This document shows, piece after piece, positions 42,278 through 51,141 of a DNA stretch of 64,000 nucleotides (positions are counted from its first letter, which is position 1; each line of letters opens with the position of its first letter). The translations under genes and the position numbers were made by a program. The stretch is from Alloboseaceae bacterium BT-24-1 (GTDB taxonomy: Bacteria; Pseudomonadota; Alphaproteobacteria; Rhizobiales; Beijerinckiaceae), in contig JAOYTL010000016.1 in NCBI GenBank assembly GCA_025846845.1, positions 98,733-162,732 of the forward strand, read 5' to 3'. Under the pieces are notes generated by a model. It was not told the origin of the DNA. It did no database searches and saw nothing but the letters and a program-made list of their open reading frames with translations.

Positions 42278-43645
42278 ATGACCACAATGACGTCCCGAGC
42301 CGGTGCGGCGACCGCCGGCGCCAAGCCATTCTATGCGAACTTCGGCTTCCAGGTCCTGGCGGCCATGGTGATCGGGCTCGTGCTCGGCTGGATCGCGCGC
42401 AATATCGGCCCCGATGCGGCCGGGCAGCCGAACGCACTGACGACCACCTTGGCGACGACCGGCTCGATCTTCGTGCAACTGTTGCAGGCTTTGGTGCCGC
42501 CTTTGATCTTCACGGCGATCGTCGCCTCGATCAGCAATCTCCGGCAGCTCTCCAACGCCGCCGCTTTGGTCTGGCAGACGCTGCTCTGGTTCGCGCTGAC
42601 CGCCTTCATCGCCGTGCTGATCGGCATCGCGCTCGGCCTGATCATCCAGCCCGGCATCAATTCGGGCGCGATCGCCGCCAGCGCCAAGGCACCTGGCTCT
42701 GTCGGTTCCTGGCTCGACTTCCTCAAGGGCCTGGTTCCCGCCAACATGCTCGGCCTGCAGGCCTCGACCCGGATCGATGGTGGGGCGGCGACCACCCGGC
42801 TCGGCTTCAACGTTCTGCAGCTGCTGGTCATCTCGATCGTCATCGGCGTCGCGGCGCTGAAGGTCGGCGAGCGTGCCAACAGCTTCCTCGCCTTCAACGA
42901 GTCGCTGCTGGCGATCGTCCGCAAGATCCTGTGGTGGGTGATCCGGCTGACGCCGATCGGCACCATCGGCCTGCTCGGCAATGCGGTGGCGCAATATGGC
43001 TGGCAGACCCTGCAGCAGCTCTCCTGGTACGCCTTCGCGATCTATCTCGGCCTCGCCATCGTGCTGCTGATCGTCTACCCGGCGCTGCTCATCCTGCACG
43101 GCTTGTCGCCGCTGCGCTTCTTCGCGGGCGCCTGGCCGGCGATCCAGCTCGCCTTCGTCTCGCGCTCCTCGGTCGGCACCTTGCCGGTGACCGAGGCCGT
43201 GACCGAGAAGAGCCTCGGCGTGCCCCGGGAATACGCCGCCTTCGCCGTACCGCTCGGCGCGACCACCAAGATGGATGGCTGCGCCGCGATCTATCCGGCG
43301 ATCTCGGCGATCTTCGTGGCGCAGTTCTACGGCGTGCCGCTCGGCATCCAGGAATATGTGCTGATCGCCTTCGTCTCGGTGATCGGCTCGGCCGCGACTG
43401 CCGGCCTCACCGGCGCGACCGTGATGCTGACGCTGACCTTATCGACGCTCGGCCTGCCGCTCGCCGGCGTCGGCCTGCTGCTGGCGATCGACCCGATCCT
43501 CGACATGGGCCGTACCGCGGTGAACGTCGCCGGCCAGGCGCTGGTGCCGACCATCGTCGCCAAGCGCCAGGGCATGCTCGATCAGGCGCAATACGACCGC
43601 GCCGGTGACATCGAGGCGATCGACGCCGGGGCTCAAACGGCCTGA
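42278..43645 (+). CDS. Dicarboxylate/amino acid:cation symporter (DAACS family)
   Basis: A 455-residue secondary carrier of the glutamate/C4-dicarboxylate symporter family, inner membrane, using Na+ or H+. Family marks are VPPLIFTAIVASISNL near residue 70, the serine-rich re-entrant loop FVSRSSVGTLPVTEAV, ATTKMDGCAAIYPAIS (the NMDGT-type motif with Cys-Ala) and DPILDMGRTAVNVAGQ (the DRxRTxxNV-type motif with Gly). The substitutions in the last two suggest a substrate different from classical GltP/DctA. The upstream 187-base gap holds no gene that I can support. Confidence 0.9.
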   Translation: MTTMTSRAGAATAGAKPFYANFGFQVLAAMVIGLVLGWIARNIGPDAAGQPNALTTTLATTGSIFVQLLQALVPPLIFTAIVASISNLRQLSNAAALVWQTLLWFALTAFIAVLIGIALGLIIQPGINSGAIAASAKAPGSVGSWLDFLKGLVPANMLGLQASTRIDGGAATTRLGFNVLQLLVISIVIGVAALKVGERANSFLAFNESLLAIVRKILWWVIRLTPIGTIGLLGNAVAQYGWQTLQQLSWYAFAIYLGLAIVLLIVYPALLILHGLSPLRFFAGAWPAIQLAFVSRSSVGTLPVTEAVTEKSLGVPREYAAFAVPLGATTKMDGCAAIYPAISAIFVAQFYGVPLGIQEYVLIAFVSVIGSAATAGLTGATVMLTLTLSTLGLPLAGVGLLLAIDPILDMGRTAVNVAGQALVPTIVAKRQGMLDQAQYDRAGDIEAIDAGAQTA

Positions 43646-43661
43646 GGCGGAATCAGGCTCG

Positions 43662-44234
43662 TCAGTGGGGCGGAAGCCTCGCCAGCAACGCCTTGCCGCG
43701 CGGCGACAGCCGGTAGCCGACTTCGAGGCTCTCGGTCAGGCCGAGGGCCTTGAGCTTGCGCACATCCTGCTTGAACGGGATCATCTCGCGTCCGAGCCGC
43801 GCAGCGAGCTCGGCAGCACGTTGGCCGGGATGCGCCGCGATCAGCTCAAGCGTGGCACGTGTCCAGGGCTGACGAGCGTCGAGCCGGTCGAGGCGCTCGA
43901 TGAGCTCCCGCGTTTCGGCATCAATCAGCCCAACCGTTTCACGCAAAGCTTCGCGCGGATCGGGGCCGGCGAGACGAAGGCGGATGCGATAGAGCTGGCC
44001 GTCACGGGCGGCCAGCGCCGCGAGCGCGTCTTCGCGTGAGCTGAACCCGGCGGCCTTCGCTACGGCGCCATCGATCTCAACCTCGGATATGGCGTCGACC
44101 GCGTCGATGGCGAGCTGACCGATCGCCGTGAGCAGCGTGCCGCCGCTCTTGACGCTCGGCCGGCGCCAGCGCCGCAGCACCTGCGTGATGTTGCCCTCGG
44201 CGATGCCCTCAAGCGTGCGCCGGTCGAGCAGCAC
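43662..44234 (-). CDS. ASCH/PUA-like domain protein with C-terminal winged-helix segment
   Basis: A 190-residue protein. The first 110 residues look like an ASCH domain (a PUA-related RNA-binding fold): MLLDRRTLEGIAEGNITQVL, RRWRRPSVKSGGTLLTAIGQ, VAKAAGFSSREDALAAL. The last 80 residues look like a winged helix (TRATLELIAAHPGQRAAELA, VRKLKALGLTESLEVGYRLS). It starts with a GTG 5 bases after the cysK stop, and the run GGTGATGG at the cysK end can serve as its ribosome site, so it is probably cotranscribed. A role in RNA- or nucleotide-linked regulation is possible; no specific function is claimed. Confidence 0.75.
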   Translation of the reverse strand: MLLDRRTLEGIAEGNITQVLRRWRRPSVKSGGTLLTAIGQLAIDAVDAISEVEIDGAVAKAAGFSSREDALAALAARDGQLYRIRLRLAGPDPREALRETVGLIDAETRELIERLDRLDARQPWTRATLELIAAHPGQRAAELAARLGREMIPFKQDVRKLKALGLTESLEVGYRLSPRGKALLARLPPH

Positions 44235-44239
44235 GGCGT

Positions 44240-45283
44240 TTAGGCCATCACCTTGGCCAGCACGTCCTTCAGCCCGCCATCGCGTTCGAGCCAGCCGGGC
44301 ACCGGCAGGTTCTTCGAGCGCAGGAATTCGGGGTTGAACAGCTTCGACTGGTAGCGCGTGCCGTAGTCGCAGAGGATGGTCACGATAGTGTGGCCCGGGC
44401 CCATCTCCTTCGCCAGCCGGATCGCGCCGGCAACGTTGATGCCGGACGAGCCGCCGAGGCAGAGGCCCTCTTCCTCCAGCAGCTGGAAGCAGAGCGGGAT
44501 CGCCTCCTCGTCGGGGATCTGGAAGGCGACGTCGACGGCTAAGCCCTCGATGTTCTTGGTGATCCGGCCCTGGCCGATGCCCTCGGTGATCGAGGAGCCC
44601 TCGGCCTTGAGCTCGCCGGTGGTGTAATAGGCGTAGAGCGCCGCACCCATCGGGTCGGCGAGGGCGATCCTTATCTTCGGGTTGAAGCCTTTCAGCGCTA
44701 TCGCGACGCCGGCGAGCGTGCCGCCGGTGCCGACGGCGCTGACGAAGCCGTCGACCTTGCCGCCGGTCTGCTGCCAGATCTCAGGGCCGGTCGTCTCGAT
44801 ATGACCCTGGCGGTTGGCGACATTGTCGAACTGGTTCGCCCAGATCGCGCCGTTGGCTTCTGTCTTCGCCAGCTCCTCGGCGAGGCGACCGGAGACCTTC
44901 ACATAGTTGTTCGGGTTGATGTAGCCGACGGCCGGGACCTCGACCAGGGTCGCGCCGGCGAGCCGCAGCATGTCCTTCTTTTCCTGGCTCTGCGTCTCCG
45001 GAATGACGATCACCGAGCGATAGCCCAGCGCATTGCCGACGAGCGCGAGGCCGATGCCGGTATTGCCGGCCGTGCCCTCGACGATGACGCCGCCGGGCCG
45101 GAGCGCGCCGCTCTTTTCGGCGTCGCGGATGATGGCGAGCGCGGCGCGGTCCTTGACCGACTGGCCGGGGTTCATGAACTCGGCCTTGCCGAGGATCTCG
45201 CAGCCGGTTTCCTGCGAGGCGCGCTTCAATTTGATCAGGGGGGTGTTGCCGATCGCTTCGACGACGCCGTTGCGGATAGTCAT
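44240..45283 (-). CDS. cysK: Cysteine synthase A (O-acetylserine sulfhydrylase)
   Basis: A 347-residue PLP enzyme making cysteine from O-acetylserine and sulfide. The PLP lysine is in EFMNPGQSVKDRAALAI, the substrate loop is EGTAGNTGIGLALVG, and the phosphate-binding loop is VSAVGTGGTLAGVAIAL. The C-terminal GGSSGINVAGAIRLA is conserved. The ATG at 45283 has TGGAG eight bases upstream; an in-frame ATG at 45301 adds six residues (MAGVAN). The 570-codon open frame reaching back to 45952 lies antisense to the methyltransferase gene and is rejected. It is divergent from that gene across about 80 bases. Confidence 0.93.
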   Translation of the reverse strand: MTIRNGVVEAIGNTPLIKLKRASQETGCEILGKAEFMNPGQSVKDRAALAIIRDAEKSGALRPGGVIVEGTAGNTGIGLALVGNALGYRSVIVIPETQSQEKKDMLRLAGATLVEVPAVGYINPNNYVKVSGRLAEELAKTEANGAIWANQFDNVANRQGHIETTGPEIWQQTGGKVDGFVSAVGTGGTLAGVAIALKGFNPKIRIALADPMGAALYAYYTTGELKAEGSSITEGIGQGRITKNIEGLAVDVAFQIPDEEAIPLCFQLLEEEGLCLGGSSGINVAGAIRLAKEMGPGHTIVTILCDYGTRYQSKLFNPEFLRSKNLPVPGWLERDGGLKDVLAKVMA

Positions 45284-45361
45284 ATTGGCAACTCCAGCCA
45301 TTTCCCTGTCGGTCGGCACCTGATAGGCCAAACCTTCCTGCAGGTCATCAGTATCGAAATC

Positions 45362-46621
45362 ATGTCCGCCCTCGCCATGAATGAAACGCTCACGATCATC
45401 GCGCGGCTCGGCCAGCGCGGCGACGGCGTCGCCGAGACGGCGCAGGGCCAGGTCTTCGTGCCCTTCGCGCTGCCGGGAGAAAAAGTGCGCGCCGTGCGCG
45501 ACGGTGATCGGGCGCAGGTCGTCGAGATTCTCGCGCCCTCGGCCTCGCGGATCGCTGCGATCTGCCCGCTCTTCACCCGCTGCGGCGGCTGCGCCGCGCA
45601 GCATATGGGCGAGGGGCTCTACGCCGAATGGAAGCGCCAGCAGGTGGTGACGGCGCTCTCCCGTGCGGGGCTGGAGACCGAGGTCGCTGCCATGGTCGAT
45701 GCCCATGGAGCCGGCCGCCGCCGCGTCACCTTCCATGCCCGCCGCGAAGACGATGGCATGCGCGTCGGCTTCATGGCGGCGCGCAGCCATGATCTGATCG
45801 AGGTCGAGGCTTGTCCGGTACTGGCACCGGGACTGGCTCGGGCACCCGCCGTGGCGCAACTCCTCGCCAATCGCCTGCGCTCCTCGAACAAGCCGCTCGA
45901 TATCCAATTGACTGCGTCGGAAGCGGGGCTCGATGTCGACATCCGCGGCCACGGGCCAGCCAGCGATTCCTTACGCCGACAGCTCACCGAAGCGGCCGAG
46001 CGGCTCGATCTCGCGCGCCTCGCCATGCATGGCGAGGTCATCGTCGAGCGGCGCGCGCCCTTCCAATTGATGGGCAAGGCGGCGGTGACGCCGGGACCCG
46101 GCGGCTTCCTGCAGGCGACGGCCGAAGGCGAGGCGACGCTGTCGCGGCTCGTGCTCGATGCCATTCCCAAGGCGAAGCGCGTCGCCGATCTCTTCGCCGG
46201 CTGCGGCCCGTTCAGCGTCCGGCTGGCGGAGAAGGCGCAGGTTTCCGCCTTCGAGAGCGACAAGGCCGCAATCCAGGCACTGAGCCGGGCCGCCAACCAT
46301 ACGCAAGGGCTGAAGCCGGTTGCGGTCGAGCAGCGCGACCTCTTCCGCCGGCCGCTGCTGGAGCACGAGCTCAACGCCTTCGACGCCGTCGTGCTCGACC
46401 CGCCGCGGGCCGGCGCCGAGGCACAAGCCAAGCGGCTCGCGGCTTCGAAGGTGCCAGTGGTCGCCTATGTCTCCTGCGATGTCGGCAGCTTCGCCCGCGA
46501 CGCGGCGCTTTTGGTCGCAGGCGGCTATGCGCTGGAGCGTGTGACGCCGGTCGACCAGTTCCGCTATTCCGCTCACATCGAACTCGTCGGCGTCTTCCGC
46601 AAGGCCGCCGGCCGCAAGTGA
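45362..46621 (+). CDS. Class I SAM-dependent RNA (uracil-5-)methyltransferase, TrmA/RumA (RlmC/RlmD) family
   Basis: A 419-residue enzyme that methylates C5 of a uridine in rRNA or tRNA. A TRAM-like N-terminal beta domain (ARLGQRGDGVAETAQGQVFV) is followed by four iron-sulfur-type cysteines, three visible in CPLFTRCGGCAAQH (CX5CX2C). The SAM-binding loop is VADLFAGCGPFSVRL, then VLDPPRAGAEAQ, and the catalytic cysteine is in VAYVSCDVGSFARD. Starts at 45362 and 45377 are both in frame; neither has a strong ribosome site. The iron-sulfur motif points to the RlmD/RlmC side of the family. Which position it modifies is not decided here. Confidence 0.9.
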   Translation: MSALAMNETLTIIARLGQRGDGVAETAQGQVFVPFALPGEKVRAVRDGDRAQVVEILAPSASRIAAICPLFTRCGGCAAQHMGEGLYAEWKRQQVVTALSRAGLETEVAAMVDAHGAGRRRVTFHARREDDGMRVGFMAARSHDLIEVEACPVLAPGLARAPAVAQLLANRLRSSNKPLDIQLTASEAGLDVDIRGHGPASDSLRRQLTEAAERLDLARLAMHGEVIVERRAPFQLMGKAAVTPGPGGFLQATAEGEATLSRLVLDAIPKAKRVADLFAGCGPFSVRLAEKAQVSAFESDKAAIQALSRAANHTQGLKPVAVEQRDLFRRPLLEHELNAFDAVVLDPPRAGAEAQAKRLAASKVPVVAYVSCDVGSFARDAALLVAGGYALERVTPVDQFRYSAHIELVGVFRKAAGRK

Positions 46622-46640
46622 TCAGGTTTCCGGAGGCAGG

Positions 46641-48047
46641 ATGAGCGCGCCTACTATCGAAGCTCTGGCCGGCATCGTCGGCGCGAAGAATGTGATCACC
46701 GACGCCGATGCGATGGTGCCCTATCTCAAGGAACCGCGCGGTCTCTTCCACGGCAAGGCGCAGGCCGTAGTCCGGCCGGGCTCCGTCGCGGAAGTTTCGG
46801 CCCTGATGAAGTGGGCGAGCGAGACCGGTGCGACGATCGTGCCGCAAGGCGGCAATACCGGCATGGTCGGTGGCCAGGTCCCGGTCGCCGAGGGCCGGGA
46901 GATCATCCTGTCGCTGCAGCGGCTCGACAAGATCCGCTCGGTCGACGCCGCCGGCGACACAATGACCGTCGAGGCGGGTGTCATCCTGCAGAAGGCGCAG
47001 GAGGCGGCCGAGGCGGCCGGGCGGCTCTTCCCGCTCTCCCTTGCCTCGGAAGGCTCCTGCACGGTCGGCGGCAATCTCTCCAGCAATGCCGGCGGCACGG
47101 CTGTGATCGCCTATGGCAATGCCCGCGAGCTCTGCCTCGGCCTCGAGGTCGTGCTCGCCGACGGGCGCGTTTGGAACGGCCTGCGCCAATTGCGCAAGGA
47201 CAATACCGGCTACGACCTCAAGAACCTCTTCATCGGTTCGGAAGGCACGCTCGGCATCATCACCGCCGCCGTGCTCAAACTCTTTCCGCTGCCGACGGCG
47301 CGCGCCACCGCCTTCCTCGCCGTGCCCGATCCGGAAGCCGCGCTGTCCCTGCTCAACAAGGCCAAGGCCAGCGCCGGCGGCACGCTCACCACCTTCGAGA
47401 TCATGCCGCGCATCGGCCTCGACTTCGTCGTCCGCCATGCCAGCGGCGCCCGCGATCCGCTCTCGGAGCCGTCGCCCTGGTATGTGCTGATGGAGGTCTC
47501 GGCTCAGGCCGAGGCCGGGCTCAGCGAGGCGGTCGAAACCTTCCTCGGCGAGGCGCTGGAAGAGGGGCTGGTCACCGATGCCGTGCTCGCCGGCTCGCTC
47601 GGCCAGCGCGCCGATCTCTGGAAGCTGCGCGAGATGCTCTCGGAAGTGCAGACCCATGAGGGCGGCTCGATCAAGCACGACGTCTCCGTGCCGCTCCAGG
47701 CAACGCCGGAATTCCTGAGGCGGGCCACCGCCAGGGTCGAGGCGATGGTGCCGGGTTGCCGGCCGGTGCCGTTCGGCCATCTTGGCGACGGCAACATCCA
47801 TTTCAACGTCAGCCAGCCGGTTGGCGCCGACAAGGCCGCCTATCTCGCCGGCTGGAGCGCGATGAACGAGGCGGTGCACGCCATCGTCACCGAGCTGAAG
47901 GGCTCGATCTCGGCCGAGCATGGCATCGGTCGCCTCAAGCGCTCGCTCCTGCCGGGCGTCAAGGATCCGGTCGAGCTCGACCTGATGCGGACGGTGAAGG
48001 CGGCGCTCGATCCCAAGGGCGTGCTCAATCCGGGCTCGGTGCTGTAG
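46641..48047 (+). CDS. FAD-binding oxidoreductase, GlcD / D-2-hydroxyglutarate dehydrogenase family
   Basis: A 468-residue flavoprotein oxidising a D-2-hydroxy acid. The N-terminal PCMH-type FAD domain has IVPQGGNTGMVGGQVPVA near residue 65 and LASEGSCTVGGNLSSNAGGT near residue 135. The C-terminal FAD_oxidase_C domain has HLGDGNIHFNVSQP and SAEHGIGRLKRSLLPG, which include the expected metal- and substrate-binding histidines. The Shine-Dalgarno GGAGGCAGG precedes ATG 46641. It lies 19 bases after the methyltransferase gene and 3 bases before the DUF4166-like gene. D-2-hydroxyglutarate or D-lactate are likely substrates. Confidence 0.9.
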   Translation: MSAPTIEALAGIVGAKNVITDADAMVPYLKEPRGLFHGKAQAVVRPGSVAEVSALMKWASETGATIVPQGGNTGMVGGQVPVAEGREIILSLQRLDKIRSVDAAGDTMTVEAGVILQKAQEAAEAAGRLFPLSLASEGSCTVGGNLSSNAGGTAVIAYGNARELCLGLEVVLADGRVWNGLRQLRKDNTGYDLKNLFIGSEGTLGIITAAVLKLFPLPTARATAFLAVPDPEAALSLLNKAKASAGGTLTTFEIMPRIGLDFVVRHASGARDPLSEPSPWYVLMEVSAQAEAGLSEAVETFLGEALEEGLVTDAVLAGSLGQRADLWKLREMLSEVQTHEGGSIKHDVSVPLQATPEFLRRATARVEAMVPGCRPVPFGHLGDGNIHFNVSQPVGADKAAYLAGWSAMNEAVHAIVTELKGSISAEHGIGRLKRSLLPGVKDPVELDLMRTVKAALDPKGVLNPGSVL

Positions 48048-48050
48048 GGC

Positions 48051-48689
48051 ATGCGCGAGCGCCGGCCGGTCTTCCAGGAGGTGCTCGGCGAGGACTGGGC
48101 GAAGCTCGGCGAGGTCATCAAGCGCCATTACTTCCTGCGCTCGTTCAGCGACGATTACATCTGCGTCAAGGGCGTGATGCACGAGGTCGAGCACAGCGCC
48201 TTCGCCAGGCTGCTGCTGCCCTTCGCCCGCATCGTCGGAGCGCTGGTGCCCTATCGCGGCCGCGACGTGCCGATCGAGGTACACTACACCGCCCGGCCCG
48301 AAGACGGCACGCTGCATTGGGACCGGGTATTCCACTTCACCGGCCGCAAGCCCTTCCATTTCCGCTCGCGCATGCAGCAGACCGGTCCGAACCAGGTCAT
48401 CGAGTTCGTTCGCTTCGGCGTTGGCATGCGCCTCAGGGTCACGGCGGAGGAGGGCGCGCTGGTCTTCCGCGACGAGGGCTATGTCTGGCGGTTTTTGGGC
48501 TACGACCTGCCGCTGCCGGTCGGGCTCCTCCTCGGCACGGGCTATATCGAGGAACGGCCGATCGACGAGCGCAGCTTCAGCATGCGGATGACGCTGAAGC
48601 ATCCGCTGTTCGGCGAGCTGTTCCGCTACAGCGGCGTGTTTGCGGTTCCGGAGGAGGCGGTGACAACGGGCGAGGCCGCTGGTCGCTGA
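48051..48689 (+). CDS. DUF4166-like protein of unknown function
   Basis: A 212-residue protein beginning RRPVFQEVLGEDWAKLGEVI, the N-terminal signature of DUF4166 proteins. A beta-rich body follows (VEVHYTARPEDGTLHWDRVF-like strands, then RMQQTGPNQVIEFVRFGVGM). No signal peptide or clear catalytic motif is visible. One moderately hydrophobic segment (LGYDLPLPVGLLLGTGYIEE) lies near residue 150. It begins 3 bases after the FAD dehydrogenase stop and is almost certainly co-transcribed. Family assignment is from memory of the N-terminal pattern. Confidence 0.7.
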   Translation: MRERRPVFQEVLGEDWAKLGEVIKRHYFLRSFSDDYICVKGVMHEVEHSAFARLLLPFARIVGALVPYRGRDVPIEVHYTARPEDGTLHWDRVFHFTGRKPFHFRSRMQQTGPNQVIEFVRFGVGMRLRVTAEEGALVFRDEGYVWRFLGYDLPLPVGLLLGTGYIEERPIDERSFSMRMTLKHPLFGELFRYSGVFAVPEEAVTTGEAAGR

Positions 48690-48695
48690 TTGCCG

Positions 48696-49841
48696 CTAGA
48701 AGGCCATATCGTCCTTGGTGACGCGGCAGACCTCGGCCAGCGCCAGAACCAGATGGTAGAGCACCCGGACCGGGACCCGCTCGCTCATCGGCCGCCCCTG
48801 ATCGTCGAGCTGGTTGACCCATAGCCCACTTCTGGCGTCGACGAAGTGTCGGAAGACCAGGCACAGATGCTGTTCGAGCCGCGCCGCGGCAGCATCGTCA
48901 CCTTCGAACTCGATCCGTGCGACGAGCGCCTTCAGATACTCGGTCTGCGGCCAGAGCAGGGTCGCGCCATTCACGACGCGGCCGGCAGGGTCGATCTCGT
49001 TCACGACGAGGCGTGATGGATTGACCGCCGCATCGACCTGACGCTGTCCGAACGCATGGAGCTTGCGTGCGGTATCGCGAGCTTCGCCCGAACCGGTCAG
49101 TCGCTCGTGGTGATAGAGCAGCCAGGTCCATTCGAAATGATGGCCCGGCTCCCGGATCAGCCCACGCGGGCCCGGGAATGCCGTCCAGTCTTCACTGAAG
49201 AACTCGCCGAGCGTGCCGCCCGCGTCGAGCATCCGCTCCCGCATCAGGCGCACGAGCCGGTCGGCAGTCGCCAGCCAGCGCGGGTCGGGCGATGCCGTCG
49301 CGAGCGCGTGGCAGGCCTCGAGCAGGTGCATATGCGGGTTCTGGCGCCGCGGCTGCGTGCCCAGCGTGTCCTCGCGATAACCGCCGCCCGGATGCGTCAG
49401 CTCGCCGTCGAGGAAGTCCATCACTTCGCCGGCGATCGCCAGCGCGTCCGTCTCGCCGGTCGCCTTGGCGAACCAGCCGAGCGCGAACAGGACGAAGGCG
49501 AGATCGTAGAAATCGGACCTGCCGTCGACGGGCTCGCCCTGTGCGGTGCAGGAATGGCTGAAGCGCCCGTCGGGGCGGCGGCAGGCGCCGGTCAGGAAGG
49601 CAAAACCGTGGCGCGCCGCCGCCAATGCCCCGGGCACACCGAGCAGATGCGCATGGCTGAAGACATAGGTCAGGCGCGCCGTGACCAGCGTCGTGCGCAG
49701 CGCGCCGAGCTCGGGCTTTCCGTCCGGCGTAAGATATTCGACGAAGCCCGGCCGCGCCGGGTCGTAGGCGCGCGCGATCCAGCCCGGCAGCAGGCTTTCC
49801 GTCAGCCAAGCGAGAAGATCGTTCCGCGCGGGCGCCGCCAT
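48696..49841 (-). CDS. AGE family epimerase/isomerase
   Basis: A 381-residue (alpha/alpha)6-barrel protein of the N-acylglucosamine 2-epimerase / cellobiose 2-epimerase / mannose isomerase family. The repeated helical pairs carry the sugar-pocket motifs RLTYVFSHAHLLG, SHSCTAQGEPVDGRSDFYDL, NPHMHLLEACHAL and the catalytic-histidine segment IREPGHHFEWTWLL. ATG 49841 has CGAGGAC upstream; a GTG seven codons earlier (49862) is the alternative. It isomerises a free sugar or sugar phosphate such as mannose/fructose. It is convergent with the DUF4166-like gene, 7 bases away. Confidence 0.9.
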   Translation of the reverse strand: MAAPARNDLLAWLTESLLPGWIARAYDPARPGFVEYLTPDGKPELGALRTTLVTARLTYVFSHAHLLGVPGALAAARHGFAFLTGACRRPDGRFSHSCTAQGEPVDGRSDFYDLAFVLFALGWFAKATGETDALAIAGEVMDFLDGELTHPGGGYREDTLGTQPRRQNPHMHLLEACHALATASPDPRWLATADRLVRLMRERMLDAGGTLGEFFSEDWTAFPGPRGLIREPGHHFEWTWLLYHHERLTGSGEARDTARKLHAFGQRQVDAAVNPSRLVVNEIDPAGRVVNGATLLWPQTEYLKALVARIEFEGDDAAAARLEQHLCLVFRHFVDARSGLWVNQLDDQGRPMSERVPVRVLYHLVLALAEVCRVTKDDMAF

Positions 49842-49994
49842 GCTTTCAGTCCTCGAAGACACCGCCGTCGTGGCGGGCGGTCATGGCGGCTGGTCTGCCA
49901 TCGCGGCGTCGGCGAAGCCAGAGGGAAGACGCATGACCAGCGTTCGTCTCAGGAAAAGTAGCCTCGCGCAGCTTCTCTCCGCCCCGCTGCAGAA

Positions 49995-50093
49995 GTTCCA
50001 ACACTTGGTCTGGATTTTCAGCGCATTTGTTGGAACGGCCGGATTGTGCTAGTTCCAACACCTCGGGCAAAAAGCGATGCGAATTGTTGGAAC
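49995..50093. promoter_or_regulatory. Two identical-geometry inverted repeats, GTTCCAACA-N24-TGTTGGAAC
   Basis: Four copies of a 9-base motif lie at 49995-50003 (GTTCCAACA), 50028-50036 (TGTTGGAAC), 50052-50060 (GTTCCAACA) and 50085-50093 (TGTTGGAAC). They form two inverted pairs, each 42 bases long with exactly 24 bases between arms, repeated at 57-base spacing. The last arm ends one base before the ATG at 50095 of the following gene. This looks like a paired operator, or recognition sites for a protein that binds both arms. Confidence 0.6.
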
Positions 50094-51141
50094 CATGCCG
50101 CTTCCCCTGAACAACGACCAGCGCCGCGAAACCGTCAACACCCGCCAGCGCTACGAGGCATTCCGGGCCGCGAAGGCACAGCTGCGTCACTATCGCGGCT
50201 CGATGGTCTGGTCGCGGACGAAGGGCATCGAATATCTGCTGCGCAGCGCCTATGACGAGGAGAACGGTCAGCGTCGACAGACCTCGCTCGGCCCGCGCTC
50301 CGCTGAAACCGAGCGGATCAAGCAGGAATTCGACACCGGGCGCGAGGCCGCGCGCCAGCGGTTCGAGGCGGCGCGAACTGTGCTCGACCGGCAGGCCGCG
50401 ATCAACCGCGCGCTCGGTCTCGGTCGCGTGCCGCTGACCGGTGCGAGGATCATTCAGGCGCTCGACGAAGCCGGGTTGCTCGGCCGGGCGCTGCGCGTGG
50501 TCGGCACGCATGCGATCTACGCCTATGAGGCGGCGGCCGGCATCTTCGTCGACCCAGAGGTGACCACGACCGAGGATATCGACCTGCTCTACGATGCGCG
50601 GCGCGAACTCGGATTCGTGGTCAACGAAGCGCTCGGCGAGGCCGGGCTGCTCGGCATTCTCAAACGGCTCGACCGCAGTTTCGAACGTGCCCGGCAGGGA
50701 TTTCGTGCCGTCAATGCCGATGGCTACCTCGTCGATCTGATCCGGCCGGAAAGCAATCCGCCCTGGCAGGAGGTCCGGGAGAGCCTGAGCGCAACTGGCA
50801 ACGATCTCGCTGCGGTCGCGATCGAGGGGCTGGCCTGGCTCGAGAACGCGCCTTCATTCGAGGCAGTGGCGATCGACGAGAAGGGAGCGCCGCTGCGCTT
50901 CGTCGCAGTCGATCCGCGCGTCTTCGCAGCCCATAAGCTGTGGGTCTCGCAGCAGCCGGGGCGCGACCCGCTGAAGCGCCAGCGCGACTTGGCGCAGGCG
51001 CGTGCCGTTGCGGAGTTGACCGCGACGCACCTGACCCATCTGCCCTACGAGGCAGCAGCCTTGCGCATGCTGCCGCGCAGCGTCTTCGAAGCGGCGAAAC
51101 CTCTGTTCAGCCCCGCGCCCGCTCAGGGCGTTGCGACATAG
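50077..51141 (+). CDS. GSU2403-type nucleotidyltransferase-fold protein
   Basis: A protein of up to 354 residues whose central part (about 120-330) resembles the nucleotidyltransferase fold of the GSU2403 family. VVGTHAIYAYEAAAGIFVDP is followed by the paired acidic motif TTEDIDLLYDA, which would hold metal, and DPRVFAAHKLWVSQQPGRD follows later. The N-terminal 110 residues are helical and Arg-rich (RYEAFRAAKAQLRHYRGSMV). Starts at 50077 and 50095 are in frame; the second lies just past the last inverted-repeat arm and may be the true one. Members of this fold include toxins and phage-defence nucleotidyltransferases, but no partner gene is adjacent. It overlaps the convergent GGT-like gene by 19 bases. 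Confidence 0.75.
   Translation: MRIVGTMPLPLNNDQRRETVNTRQRYEAFRAAKAQLRHYRGSMVWSRTKGIEYLLRSAYDEENGQRRQTSLGPRSAETERIKQEFDTGREAARQRFEAARTVLDRQAAINRALGLGRVPLTGARIIQALDEAGLLGRALRVVGTHAIYAYEAAAGIFVDPEVTTTEDIDLLYDARRELGFVVNEALGEAGLLGILKRLDRSFERARQGFRAVNADGYLVDLIRPESNPPWQEVRESLSATGNDLAAVAIEGLAWLENAPSFEAVAIDEKGAPLRFVAVDPRVFAAHKLWVSQQPGRDPLKRQRDLAQARAVAELTATHLTHLPYEAAALRMLPRSVFEAAKPLFSPAPAQGVAT

Noticed and set aside
44240..45952. N-terminally extended 570-codon cysK frame
   Set aside because: The extension is antisense to the RNA methyltransferase gene. Cysteine synthase homology begins at about 45283.
46371..48602. 743-codon open frame on the minus strand
   Set aside because: It is antisense to the FAD dehydrogenase and DUF4166-like genes and has no domain motif; a shadow of high GC.
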